From: Paucimonas sp.
GTDB lineage: Bacteria; Pseudomonadota; Gammaproteobacteria; Pseudomonadales; Pseudomonadaceae
NCBI GenBank assembly: GCA_031253995.1
Contig: JAIRVG010000108.1
Location: 42,940-106,939, forward strand
Reading direction: 5' to 3'
Length of the DNA stretch: 64,000 nucleotides
Shown: positions 16,198 through 25,900 of the stretch, one piece after another
Position numbering within the stretch: position 1 is the stretch's first letter
Layout of the letters: every line of letters begins with the position of its first letter
The notes under the pieces: generated by a model
What the model was told of the DNA's origin: nothing
What the model saw: only the letters and a program-made list of their open reading frames with translations
The model's database searches: none
Position numbers and translations under genes: made by a program

Positions 16198-17688
16198 TCA
16201 GGCCAACAGCCGTGGCGACAACAGCGGGAAATTCGGCGCGACCTCCAGTGGCCAGGTTTCGCCAAGGTCGAAACTGACATACACCTTCACGCTAAAAACC
16301 TGGCCGAGCATGAGCCGGGCCAGGAACGCGCGGGCGATGACCACGCTGCCGTCGCTGCCGATGCCAGTCCCCACTTCCTCCCCGGTGACCCGGTGATCGT
16401 ACAGCGCCTCATGGCGGATGCTGCCTCCCTCGGCCGCCACCCCGGTCACGACGATGCGCACCAACTGGTCGGTGCTGATCAGTTTCCAGCGTGCCAGGGT
16501 CAGCTTCGCGCCGCCGGGCGGCACCGCGGCCAGGCTGAGGACGCCGCCCATGTGCCCGGCGCACTGCACGGTGGGCATTTCGTTCACCGGGAAGGTCTGC
16601 ACCCGTACCCATTGCGGCGTGGAAAGCAGCGACTGTCCGGCGCTCAGCACTTCGTAGTACAGCACCGCGGTCTTGCCCATGGCGATGGCGACGCTGGCCT
16701 TGGGAATCCGGCAACTGCGCGGGTTGCCCGCGGTGTCCACCCGGCCGCGAAACGCGCCGAAGGTACCGGGCTCGCCCCACTGCACCCAGACCTCCTCGTC
16801 GGGATGGATCTGCGTGGCCGGATCGAGCGCCACCAGGAGGTCGTTGAGCACCACCATGTCCGGATCCAGGACCAGCAGCTCGCCCACCCCCGCCGCCGCT
16901 TCCACGTGCAGCCAGTGCAGTTCGCGCGGTATCGGCGTGACCGCCACGTCGATACCGACCGGACGCGAGTCGACGGGCGCATTGCCGGCGCGGTCCTGGA
17001 CACGGTAATGCACGTAGCGCGGCCCGTCCCCGCGTGCGCGGATCATGTCGCCGCTGAACGTGAGGACCAGCGGCGCTTCCACCTCGTCCGCCGCGAGGGT
17101 GCGGCTGTCCACCTCGTTGAACTCGAAGGGCTCCGCGTCCCAATACCAGGTCAGCACGTCCCCTGCCCGCGCCTCGCGGTAGTCGGGAATCCCCGCCTGC
17201 ACCTGGTCGTCGTTGTCCGCGAGGTAGGCCACGGTCACCCCGCCGCTGACCACCTCGGCCGGGAATTCCAGCATCCCCTGGTCACCACCGAGCGCCGGCG
17301 CGGTCTTGTCGATGGTGATGGACAAAGGCTGCGACTGCGCCTGCTCGCCGTTGTAGATCTTCACCCGGTAGTCCAGGCGGTGCAGCCCCTCGACCAGGTG
17401 CCGGGCCTCGATCATCAGCACCCGTTCCTCCGGCTGCACCGGCGCGCTCCAGTGCTTCTCGACCACCACCACGCCGTTCCACGACAGCCACAAGGTTTCC
17501 GTGGTATCCGGCGCCGGATCGGAGTGCGGCCACTGCGGCACCTCGACCTTCAGTGGCACCAGCGTGTCGTCGATGTGCAGCAGGTTGGGCTGGCCGCCCT
17601 CGATATCTTCCAGCAGGGCATCGACCTGCGCAGGGTCGAGCAGGATGGTCTTGTCGGTGATGGTCTTGTCGGTGAAAGGGGTCGACAT
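16198..17688 (-). CDS. Ig-like beta-sandwich repeat protein, paralogue 1 (496 aa)
   Basis: Function not recognised. The protein has no signal peptide and no membrane segment. It consists of about four successive beta-sandwich units of roughly 110-120 residues. Each has the pattern (V/A)xIPDYxxxxxGDxLxWYW ... YRVxDxAGN, for example VQAGIPDYREARAGDVLTWY. The same pattern recurs in the products at 20234-22255 and 32279-34078. A lux-box-like site lies 84 bases upstream. Proteins of this kind (animal Ig/cadherin-like folds) usually mediate binding; here they accompany RHS and P47-like proteins. The GGAG ribosome site before ATG 17688 supports the start. Confidence 0.6.
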   Translation of the reverse strand: MSTPFTDKTITDKTILLDPAQVDALLEDIEGGQPNLLHIDDTLVPLKVEVPQWPHSDPAPDTTETLWLSWNGVVVVEKHWSAPVQPEERVLMIEARHLVEGLHRLDYRVKIYNGEQAQSQPLSITIDKTAPALGGDQGMLEFPAEVVSGGVTVAYLADNDDQVQAGIPDYREARAGDVLTWYWDAEPFEFNEVDSRTLAADEVEAPLVLTFSGDMIRARGDGPRYVHYRVQDRAGNAPVDSRPVGIDVAVTPIPRELHWLHVEAAAGVGELLVLDPDMVVLNDLLVALDPATQIHPDEEVWVQWGEPGTFGAFRGRVDTAGNPRSCRIPKASVAIAMGKTAVLYYEVLSAGQSLLSTPQWVRVQTFPVNEMPTVQCAGHMGGVLSLAAVPPGGAKLTLARWKLISTDQLVRIVVTGVAAEGGSIRHEALYDHRVTGEEVGTGIGSDGSVVIARAFLARLMLGQVFSVKVYVSFDLGETWPLEVAPNFPLLSPRLLA

Positions 17689-17772
17689 CGGCAGCTCTCC
17701 TCAAGAAAGCGGATCGGTCCCCGAACGGACGGGGTGTCGAATGCCATTTAACGACAAGAACCGGCACGGCAT

Positions 17773-17792
17773 AACTGGCAGAACTAACAGGT
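17773..17792 (-). promoter_or_regulatory. Lux-box-like site C
   Basis: AACTG-GCAGAACTAA-CAGGT. It is 84 bases before the Ig-like gene 16198-17688, with the same 5-10-5 layout as sites A and B. Confidence 0.7.
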
Positions 17793-17807
17793 AGCCGCAA
17801 ACGAAGC

Positions 17808-17834
17808 CGCCGCTGGCCAGGGCGGCCAGCGGCG
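17808..17834 (-). terminator. Terminator of the autotransporter gene
   Basis: An 11-bp perfect stem (CGCCGCTGGCC / GGCCAGCGGCG) with loop AGGGC, 14 bases after the stop codon of the minus-strand autotransporter gene. A short TTCGTTT follows on the transcribed strand. Confidence 0.65.
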
Positions 17835-17848
17835 AAGGAAGGGAGGGT

Positions 17849-20041
17849 TTACCAGCTGTAGCGCAGGCCGACGCTGGCACCCCATGGCTGTTCGATATGC
17901 TCGCCGTTGCTGTAGTCGAAATCGGCGTGCAGTTGCAGGTTCTGCGCCAGCGCCACGGCCACCCCGGCACCCAGCTCGCCACGGGAGCCGGACAGGTCGT
18001 TGTCGAAGCGGTTGTCGTTGACCTTGACCTCGTTGTTGCTGGCGAACTCATGGGCATAGGCGACCCGCAGGTACGGCTGGACCAGGCGGCCTTCGCCGAG
18101 GTCGATGTTGCGCCCAAGGGTGGTACCGACCTTGCCCAGCAGGGAGCGGGTGACATCGCCGTCGGCGCGCATGTCGTTGTCCAGCTGGTAGTCCTTGCCC
18201 TGGATGACCACGCCGGACACCTGGGTGTAGGGCTCGACGAACCAGCCATCGCTCAGTTCGATGTGGCGGCCGAATTCCAGCGAGGTGCCCAGCGCGTGGT
18301 TGGCGTAGTCGCCCTTGGCCTGGCGGCCGTCACTGAGGTTGACCTTCGACTCGTTGTGCAGGCGGTTGAACTTGATGGTCGCGTCGAAGTAGTAGCCGCT
18401 GCGCGGATCCAGCCAGGTGGTGTAGCCGCCGACGTAGTAGCTGTCGACCTGGCCGCTGGAGCCACGGGCCAGGTTCAGCTCCGAGTCGCTGTAGCCGGCC
18501 AGCACGCCCACCAGCCACTGGCCGTCGCCGAACGGCAGCGGCGCGTCGGCACCGAAGGACAGGCCTTGCTGCACCTGCTTGTAGGCCGTGCCGGAAGACG
18601 CCGACACGTCGAACTTGTTGCTGTAGCTGCGCATCCAGGCGCCGGCCTTGCCGCCGTTCATGCGCAGCTCGCCCATGCGGCTGCGCAGGGTGCTCAGCTC
18701 GCCGTACCACACGGTCGGCGCGGCGTTGAACAGGCCGAGCACGGTCTGCGTACCGGGGCTGATCTGCTGCGTCGAGGCATCGAGGTACCAGTCGTTACCG
18801 TCCTGGATCAGGTCGTAGGAGAAGGTCCCGAGGTCGACCTCGCCATTGAGCAGGGAGAAGGTGGCGTCGCCAGCGGCGCTATGCACGACATGGATCTGCC
18901 CGTCCGCCAGTGGATCGGCGCCGCTGCTGCCGACCAGCAGCTTGTGATCGCCGCTGGCCTCGCCGGTGACGTCGAGGAAGTCGGTCTGCCCAGTGGAGAA
19001 GTCCGTGTCCATGATGAAGGTGCCGTTGCCGGAGAGGTTCTCCACGGTCAGGCGGTAGTACTCGTCGGCGCCGCCGAACTTGACCACGCCGCCATCCATC
19101 GAGAGCTCGCCGACCTCGTCGTTCTCGATCATGTTCCACTGGCCCTGGCTGGCCAGGCTCAGGCTGGCGACGTTGTCCAGCGAACCGGTGAGGGTGGCGT
19201 GGTTCTGCAGGGTCAGGTTGGCGGTGGCGCCGTCCTCGGCGACCACGTTGCCCACCAGGTGGCTGTTGTCCACGGTCATGTTGCCGGTGGAGCCGCTGAT
19301 CACCTTGAGCACGTTGCCGTCGCCGCCTACCAGGGTGGAGCCGTTGCCGACGAAGATGTCCGCGGTGGCTTCCTGGGTCGGCACGGTACCGACGACGATG
19401 GCCGCCCCGGTCTCGCCGTGGACATGGGTGCCGTCCAGGTTCAGGGTGGCGCTGCCGGCCAGCGAGGGGTCGAGACGGATGCGAATGCCGACGTCGCCGC
19501 CGGTGATCGTGCTGCGCACGGCATCGACGCGGCCGCCGAACAGTTCGATGCCCAGGCTGCTGGCCCCGCTGCCGGTGACCTGGGAGCCTTCCAGGTACAG
19601 CTCGCTGTTGGTGGACACGCTGACGCCGCGGGTACCGCCGGTGATGCTGCTGTCGATCACGCTCGCGGTCGAACCATCCGCTCCGGTGCGGCCCACGGAC
19701 AGGCCAACGGCGTCACTGCTGATGCTGCTGCCGGAAATGCTCCCCGAGGCGTTGACCAGAAACACGCCGGGGTTCGAGCCGGTGGCGGTCACCGTGCTGC
19801 CATCGAGGGTCAGGCGCCCTCCCGCCTGGACGCGGATGTCCCGCGTGGCGGCGCCGTTGGCCGTCAGGCTTGAACCGGAAGTCACCACATAGCTGTCGAG
19901 CGGAGCGTTGCCGTCGATGATCTCGTCGCCAACGACCAGCCCGGCCAACGCTCGTTCGCTGACCAGCACCAAGGGTACGGCGACCGCGAGTTTCAAGACC
20001 CGGACCAGCGGGCGGAGTTTGAATGGTGAAGTCGTAGGCAT
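17849..20041 (-). CDS. Pertactin-type autotransporter (type Va secretion)
   Basis: A 730-residue outer-membrane protein. A long signal peptide (about residues 1-34, ending SERALA) precedes a short passenger of about 410 residues. The passenger has beta-helix repeats rich in Gly, Ser, Thr and Asp (LDGSTVTATGSNPGVFLVNA). Next comes a pertactin-like junction (NGDWYL-like NDWYLDASTQQISPGTQ) and a C-terminal beta-barrel of about 270 residues (GAWMRSYSNKFDVS ... GASVGLRYSW), ending in an aromatic residue as required for Bam insertion. No catalytic triad or RGD was seen, so adhesion is more likely than proteolysis. It has no clear lux-box-like site, unlike its neighbours. Confidence 0.87.
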   Translation of the reverse strand: MPTTSPFKLRPLVRVLKLAVAVPLVLVSERALAGLVVGDEIIDGNAPLDSYVVTSGSSLTANGAATRDIRVQAGGRLTLDGSTVTATGSNPGVFLVNASGSISGSSISSDAVGLSVGRTGADGSTASVIDSSITGGTRGVSVSTNSELYLEGSQVTGSGASSLGIELFGGRVDAVRSTITGGDVGIRIRLDPSLAGSATLNLDGTHVHGETGAAIVVGTVPTQEATADIFVGNGSTLVGGDGNVLKVISGSTGNMTVDNSHLVGNVVAEDGATANLTLQNHATLTGSLDNVASLSLASQGQWNMIENDEVGELSMDGGVVKFGGADEYYRLTVENLSGNGTFIMDTDFSTGQTDFLDVTGEASGDHKLLVGSSGADPLADGQIHVVHSAAGDATFSLLNGEVDLGTFSYDLIQDGNDWYLDASTQQISPGTQTVLGLFNAAPTVWYGELSTLRSRMGELRMNGGKAGAWMRSYSNKFDVSASSGTAYKQVQQGLSFGADAPLPFGDGQWLVGVLAGYSDSELNLARGSSGQVDSYYVGGYTTWLDPRSGYYFDATIKFNRLHNESKVNLSDGRQAKGDYANHALGTSLEFGRHIELSDGWFVEPYTQVSGVVIQGKDYQLDNDMRADGDVTRSLLGKVGTTLGRNIDLGEGRLVQPYLRVAYAHEFASNNEVKVNDNRFDNDLSGSRGELGAGVAVALAQNLQLHADFDYSNGEHIEQPWGASVGLRYSW

Positions 20042-20190
20042 CGGTAATCACTCTCGCAGGACAAGTGGCAACGGCGTTCGAACCGAGCTGGCAAGCAACC
20101 GGGTTCACTCGCAAAGGCCGGCGAGACTACAGACGACAACCCAAATTTTATGTAGGAATATTCGCCAGAACACGGTAGTTAATTCGACAC

Positions 20191-20222
20191 GCCTGCGCCC
20201 GCGAACACACGCGGGCGCAGGC
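20191..20222 (-). terminator. Terminator of the Ig-like gene 20234-22255
   Basis: A 13-bp perfect stem (GCCTGCGCCCGCG / CGCGGGCGCAGGC) over AACACA, 11 bases after the stop codon. There is no strong T run. The rest of 20042-20190 is the AT-richer promoter region of the autotransporter gene; I saw no other feature there. Confidence 0.6.
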
Positions 20223-20233
20223 TGCAGGCCGTC

Positions 20234-22255
20234 CTATTTCCGTCGCGCAACCGGTGGTATCGGGCACGACGCACCGGGGACATGCATCGAGACCACGGCC
20301 TCGACTTCCAGCGAGGTCACGGTTTCCCCCTCGTAGGTGAAGGCGTACTTGGTCACCCCACGTCCATCGCGACTTACACCCGGCTGGTAGATGGGCAGGA
20401 TGTGCTCGTCATAGGGCTGCACGCGCCAGATGAAGCCGGTGACCGGATTTTCGCCACCCAGCACGATGGTCTCTTCGAGTATCGCGTCGGTGATGACCTG
20501 GCCTTGTTCCGGGTCACGGCGGTCCCATGGCGTCCAGGTCAGGGTCAGGCTGTCGCCATCCTTGAGCCATTCGCTGAGGTTGGGGATCTGCACGCGGACG
20601 CACGGCTCCAGCGGGTGCGGTTCGAGCGGGTCCTCGTACAGCGACACGCAGGTGAGCCAGCCATTCGCCGGATTGAGCCCCAGGTATTCCGGCGCCGGAG
20701 GGGTGATGGTGATGGCCTCGACGTTGACGTGGTAGGTCTTGGAGTGCTGCTGGTTGTTCGAGCCGGGCGAGCCGATGCGGTAGTGCACGGGGATCGCCGG
20801 GCCATTGCCGACCCGTTCGATGACCTCCCAGGGGACCTGCGCGGCAATCTCGTCCCCGGGTTGTTCGAAGCCGCCCACCGTGTAGGTGAAGGCCAGTTCA
20901 TCCCGCCAGTAGAACTCGATGGTTTCGCCTGCGTTGGCCGGCGTGTAGAGGTAGGTATTCTGCTTCGCCGGCTGTCCGGCGTCCGCCTCGGTGAGGTGGT
21001 TGAACTGATTGGAGACGCCGCCATAGGTGTCGAGCTGGGTCAGGGTCTCGTTGACCGGATCCGGCCAGGTCAGGTCCGGATCGGGTCGTGGCGGTCCGAT
21101 ATAGGAAAAGTCCACGTCCAGCAGGGTGGCAGGCGCGTCGAACGCCACGGTGCCCCGCAGGATGCGGTAGCTGACGCTGGTTTCCTTCTCCCCCGTGGCA
21201 TCACCATATTCGGCCTTCAGCGTGGCCGCCGGCACCCGCACCTGGATCTGCTCTCCCGGCTGCGAACCGATGTCCTCGGCATACAGGTCGGTCGCGCCCC
21301 ACTTGACCTCGACCCGGTCGGTCGGCTTCCAGCCCGCGTACAGCGGGATATGCACCACCACGCCCAGCCAGGCGTCCATCTGGTTGATCACCCCGTCGCT
21401 GGCCAGCGGCACTTGCGGCGGCGCGAGATTGGTCGGCAACGTGCCGAGGGCGACCGCCACCGGCGCGGGGAAGGAAATACGGCTGCGGTTGTGCGCCTTG
21501 TCGATCAAGGCATAGAAGAGATAGCACCCGCCGTCCCCGGCGTCGCGTATCACCTCCGGCCGGACCGTGATCAGTGCCGGCGTACCGGTCACCTCATGCA
21601 GCCCGGCGATGTCGATCTCAGTGATGTCCTCGGGAATGGGGTCCGTCACCCACCAGTAGACGATGGTGTCCTTGGGTTGCCGATCGACGTAGTCGGGGAT
21701 GGTCCCGACCACGCCGGCCGGGTTGTCCACCAGGTACTGGTCGGTGATCGGAACGGCGGGCATGAGCATCGCCGGAGGTTCCTCGTCGGTCCACTCCCAG
21801 GGCGCGGTGCCGTCGCAGATGAGGTTCATGACCGGCGAGATCGCCTCCTCGCTGTTGTACTGCTGCACCCGGTAGCGCAGCTGGTAAGGACCGTCCTTTT
21901 CCATCTGCGCCTTGGGCAGGCGCAGGACGAGCGGAAAGACGCCATCCAGCGGCGGGGTGATCTCAGCCTGGGCGTACGACTTGAAATCGTCGCTGCCGGC
22001 CACTGCCCATTCCAGATACACCGTGTCGATATCGCCAGGCAGCAGGTCGGCGGCACTGTCATAGGCCTGGATGGTGACCGCGAGGTCGTTGAGCAAGGCG
22101 TTCTTGTGCAAGGTGTTGTCCGTGGGGTCGACGATCATGCCGGCGTCCAGGGTCGGCGGCGCCAGCTCCTGCATCTCGCGGTGGCGCTGCACCTGGGCCT
22201 TGCGGAAAGCGCTGCGCGACTGTTCGGCCAGGCGCTGCTGTTCTGACTGGGACAT
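20234..22255 (-). CDS. Ig-like beta-sandwich repeat protein, paralogue 2 (673 aa)
   Basis: Function not recognised. About five tandem beta-sandwich units follow a charged N-terminal helix (residues about 1-35, EQQRLAEQSRSAFRKAQVQ). The unit pattern is seen in VVGTIPDYVDRQPKDTIVYW and in VTWTPWD / WRDELAFTYTVGG repeats. It is related to the products at 16198-17688 and 32279-34078 but longer, through extra units. There is no signal peptide. A lux-box-like site lies 102 bases upstream, and a hairpin follows the stop. Likely an accessory binding protein of the toxin locus; this is inferred from company only. Confidence 0.6.
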   Translation of the reverse strand: MSQSEQQRLAEQSRSAFRKAQVQRHREMQELAPPTLDAGMIVDPTDNTLHKNALLNDLAVTIQAYDSAADLLPGDIDTVYLEWAVAGSDDFKSYAQAEITPPLDGVFPLVLRLPKAQMEKDGPYQLRYRVQQYNSEEAISPVMNLICDGTAPWEWTDEEPPAMLMPAVPITDQYLVDNPAGVVGTIPDYVDRQPKDTIVYWWVTDPIPEDITEIDIAGLHEVTGTPALITVRPEVIRDAGDGGCYLFYALIDKAHNRSRISFPAPVAVALGTLPTNLAPPQVPLASDGVINQMDAWLGVVVHIPLYAGWKPTDRVEVKWGATDLYAEDIGSQPGEQIQVRVPAATLKAEYGDATGEKETSVSYRILRGTVAFDAPATLLDVDFSYIGPPRPDPDLTWPDPVNETLTQLDTYGGVSNQFNHLTEADAGQPAKQNTYLYTPANAGETIEFYWRDELAFTYTVGGFEQPGDEIAAQVPWEVIERVGNGPAIPVHYRIGSPGSNNQQHSKTYHVNVEAITITPPAPEYLGLNPANGWLTCVSLYEDPLEPHPLEPCVRVQIPNLSEWLKDGDSLTLTWTPWDRRDPEQGQVITDAILEETIVLGGENPVTGFIWRVQPYDEHILPIYQPGVSRDGRGVTKYAFTYEGETVTSLEVEAVVSMHVPGASCPIPPVARRK

Positions 22256-22357
22256 AGGGTCACCCTCTCCATGTGTGCGGCCCTTCGAGGAAACGGCGGC
22301 TACCGTTGCGGATCGAACAGCCGTGGAGTCATTTAATACCTGGGGGGTGAAGGGCGT

Positions 22358-22377
22358 AACTGGCAGAAATGACAGGT
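22358..22377 (-). promoter_or_regulatory. Lux-box-like site D
   Basis: AACTG-GCAGAAATGA-CAGGT. It is 102 bases before the Ig-like gene 20234-22255, and shares GGCAGAA with sites C and E. Confidence 0.7.
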
Positions 22378-22399
22378 AGGCACCCCGGCAGGCGAGAAA

Positions 22400-22424
22400 G
22401 CCGCCTCCTTGTCAGGGAGGCGGC
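22400..22424 (-). terminator. Terminator of the long RHS operon
   Basis: A 9-bp stem (GCCGCCTCC / GGAGGCGGC) with a 7-base loop, 17 bases after the stop of the RHS C-terminal frame. It ends the minus-strand operon that starts at 34078. Confidence 0.6.
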
Positions 22425-22441
22425 CAGGGCGGGGAGTCGGT

Positions 22442-22972
22442 TCAGAGTGATCGGAGGGACGCAGTCTCCTCCTCGATGGTACTGAGTTTCCTCTCGCGAT
22501 CGTAGCTCGCAGGCCGCTGGGGCTTGCTGGCTTTGAAGACTCGCGAACCGCCGAGGGTCCTGGATGGGGCGTAGCGAGACAAGCCGGAGCCTGCCGGAGC
22601 CTGGGAATTGACCACGCCGCCGACTGGATCTGGACTTGTACGCAGCGCAGGATCCACGCGATCGTTGTTCATGATGTCCCGGTTCCTGCCCGTGCCTTTC
22701 TTGAGCACCGCAGACGCCGTCAGCCCCATGGACAACACCCCGGCAACTGCCGATACACCGATCCAGACTGTCCGCGCTTCGCCTTCCGTCTGCGAGGCCA
22801 TGTAGCCCGCCACTACGGCAACGCCCCCCGACACCCACGCAAAAAGCTGTTTCCAGGGCGACTGGTGCCCACTCGGATCACTCCGGTTCAGCGGATCCCC
22901 CTCGCAGTAGGCATACCCATTCACCCCACCCACATCGAACGGACTGAGGCTGTCCGACGCGCTGAAGTTCAT
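22442..22972 (-). CDS. C-terminal part of the split RHS protein (core end plus variable tail)
   Basis: This frame encodes 176 residues from ATG 22972, or about 184 if read through from the frame change at 22996-23002. It opens with the missing end of the RHS core (NFSASDSLSPFDVGGVNGYA, then GDPLNRSDPSGH) and continues into a variable tail of about 135 residues. The tail has two hydrophobic segments (LFAWVSGGVAVVAGYMA; TVWIGVSAVAGVLSMGLTA) and a polar, probably disordered end. The tail was not recognised as a known toxin. The ATG overlaps the stop of the upstream frame (TGATG), so reinitiation could yield a separate peptide. Most likely it is normally fused to the upstream frame. Confidence 0.65.
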   Translation of the reverse strand: MNFSASDSLSPFDVGGVNGYAYCEGDPLNRSDPSGHQSPWKQLFAWVSGGVAVVAGYMASQTEGEARTVWIGVSAVAGVLSMGLTASAVLKKGTGRNRDIMNNDRVDPALRTSPDPVGGVVNSQAPAGSGLSRYAPSRTLGGSRVFKASKPQRPASYDRERKLSTIEEETASLRSL

Positions 22973-25900
22973 CAGGACCTGGCTGTATCGTCGGTACCCT
23001 TTCCCAGCAGTTGCCCCCCCGCCTCCCGTTCCTCCAGCTCGCCATTGAAACCGAGCCGGGCGTTGACCGCCGTGCTGCGATAACCGTGGGCGGTATAGGC
23101 CAGGCTGGTGCCCTGCCCCGCCACGTTCTCGCGCAGCACGGTGTTCTTCTGGTCGCAGCCCAGCAGCAGGTTGACGTCGCCGGATTGGCGCTCGGCCAGC
23201 AGGTTGCCGGCGCCACGCACGAAGGTGCTGCCACCTTCGCCCTGCAGCACGTTGGCCAGTTCTTCCTCGCGATAGAAACGCTGCTCGGCATCGGCGCCAC
23301 CGGCCAGGCTGGCCAGACGATCCAGCGGGTCGTAGCGGTAGCTGCCGGCCAGCGCGCCACCGACCTCGCCGACGCTGAGCAGCCGGCCCAGGGCATCGTA
23401 GTCCAGTTGCCGGCCCTGCTCGTCGCTCACCAGGTTGCCGTCGGCGTCGTAGTCCAGGAGGATCTCCGCCGGATAGGCCTCGTGACTGTTGCTGACCCGG
23501 CTCAACTGGACCGGGTCCTCGTTCTCGTAGTAGTAGTCGGCACGGTTCTGCCCGCCAGGGAAGGTGGTCAGCACCCGGGTGATGTTGTCCATGGCGTCGA
23601 AGCGGAACAGCTGCGCCTGCACCTGTTGCCCGTAGGCGTCCAGCGGCGCCTCGCCTTCGCAGGTGTAGTCGGTCAGGCGATAGCGCTCGTCGTAGCCGTA
23701 GATCTCGTCACGCACCAACGCGCCATCCTCCAGCAGGGTGCGCTGGCTCAGGCGATCCACGGCGGTCCATTTCTGGGTCAGCGTCTGGGTAGCCGTGCCG
23801 AAATCGAACTGGCGCTCGGTCTCCCGGCCGAAGTCGTCATAGGTCAGGGTCACATGCACCTGCTGGTCGTTGTCCTTGGTGTCGATGCAGTGCAGGCGCC
23901 CCAGGACATCGTAGGTGAAGGTCGAAGCGATGGCGTCCAGCTCGGTGAAGACCAGGCGCCCGGCGCTGTCGTACTCGTAGGACTGGACCTGGTCGAGTAC
24001 ATCGGTATAGCTCATCAAGCGGCCGCGCAGGCTGTACTGGTACTCCATCTCGTAGACCTGGCCATCTTCGCTGCGGCGTTCGAAACGCAGGTCACCGGTG
24101 CTGAAATAGCCCCGTTCCAGGGTCTGTCCCTGCTCCGAGCAACTGACCAGGCGGGCGTTCTTGTGGTCGTAGACATAAGTGGCCTCGACCCCCGGTGCCA
24201 GCTCACGGCGCATCGGATCCTCGCCAAGCTGCGGCTGGTAGTCATAGGTGATCAACACCCCCGCCGGGGTGGTCACGGTCTTGGGCTGCATGCGCCCCGG
24301 ATCGTAGTCGAACACCCGCAGGCGTCCGCCGGTGATGCTGCTGACCATGCGCGACAGGCCGTCGAAATGCTGCTGGCCCAGCTCCTGCCCGTCGACGCTG
24401 ATATGGGTCGGCAGGTCCTCGTCGCTGTGCTCGACGAAACGCCGGGTGACCACCGCCTCATCCGCCAGGCGGTTCTCCACCAGACGGTCGAAGGCGTCGT
24501 AGGCGAAGGTGGTGACCCGGTCGAGGGCATCCACTTCGCGCCGGGTGCGTCCCAGGCCATCGTAGAAGTACTCGTGCAGGCTGATCCGCGTGCCCTCGGT
24601 ATCGAAGCGCTCGGTGCTGGTCGGCTTGCCGAACAGGTTCAGCCAGGTCACCGTCTCGCCGCTGCGCGAGCGACCATTGGGGCTCTGCTGCCAGCTGCGG
24701 GTGATCGGCCCTTGCGAGGCCGCGGTACCGATCGGATCGGTTTCCTCGACGCTGACCACCTCGTCAGGGCCCTGGACGGAGCGCTGCTCGCCCCAGTCGT
24801 CGTAGTCATGGAGGGACCACAACGCCAGCGAGCGCTCTTTCAGCCAGTCGAACTCGCAGGTCTCGCGCAGTTGCCCCAGGCCGTCGTAGAGCGAGCTGGA
24901 GGTGTCGCGCCAGCCGCCCTCGCCATCGACGTCCTGGCGCTGCTCCAGGACATCACGGCTGAGCCCGTCGACCCAGGTGCGGGTCTGCACGCCCTTGACA
25001 TCGGTGGCCATCTGCACGGCTTTCTGCCCGTCCAGGCTGGTGAGGGTGTAGGCGTAGGTGCGGGTGGCCTCGAATTCAGTGTCGGGGGCCACGGTTTCCT
25101 CGGTGATGCGCCGCAGGCTGTCGTAGGCGTAGCGGATCACCACGTCGTTGTCGTCATGGGTCTGCACCGGCTCGCCGATCAGCAGGGCATGCTGCAGGAC
25201 CAGGGTCTTGCTGGTGCCATCGAAGCCGGTCAGGGTCTCGCTGGTCTGCAGCACGCCCTCGGCCGACAGCACCTCGTAGCGGTAGTCGGTGAAGGTGCTC
25301 AGGCCGTTGAAGGTGGTGCTCTCGCTGGACAGGCGGCCATGCAGGAGCATGTCGGCAGGCTGGTCGAAATACTCGTGATGGACCTGCTGCAACGGCGTGC
25401 CACGGTCCGACAGTTCTTCGTTGATCAGCAGCAGCCAGGGGTTCTTGGCGGACCCCGCCAGCGGCGGCAGTTCGCGGTAGCGGTAGTGGGTGGTCAGCAC
25501 CGGCGCGTCGCCCTCACCACCGCTGGCCGGGGTTACCGTCTGCTCCTTGATGTGCCGGACGAACCCGTCCGGGTCCGGCGGGCAGCCATCCTCGCCCGCC
25601 GCCTCGTAGTACAGGCTGCTGGTGCGCACACCGCTGGCCTGGACTTCCAGGGTCGGGTTGCCATGCATGTCGAAATCGGTCTCCACGGTTTCCCGCCGCA
25701 CCCGGGTCGCATCCCCCACCACCTCCCAACTGGTCTCCACCGTCCTGGGCAACTGGAAGATCGCCGGCTGGTCGTCGAACGGTACGTCGCCTTGGTGATA
25801 CTCGGTCTTGATGCGCTTGAGGCACGTGCCCTGCACGGTGACCTCCTCGGTCATCAGGTGGAAGCGGTTGAAGGTGCGCTTGACCTCGCGCACCGGCTTG

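Noticed and set aside
20086..20106. AGCTGGCAAGCAACCGGGTT as a seventh lux-box-like site before the autotransporter
   Set aside because: The left half fits but the right half and the spacing do not; too degenerate to count.
22400..22424. Considered as part of a small RNA gene between the RHS tail and the Ig-like gene
   Set aside because: A simple stem right after a stop codon is explained as a terminator; no promoter-like or structured sequence beyond it.
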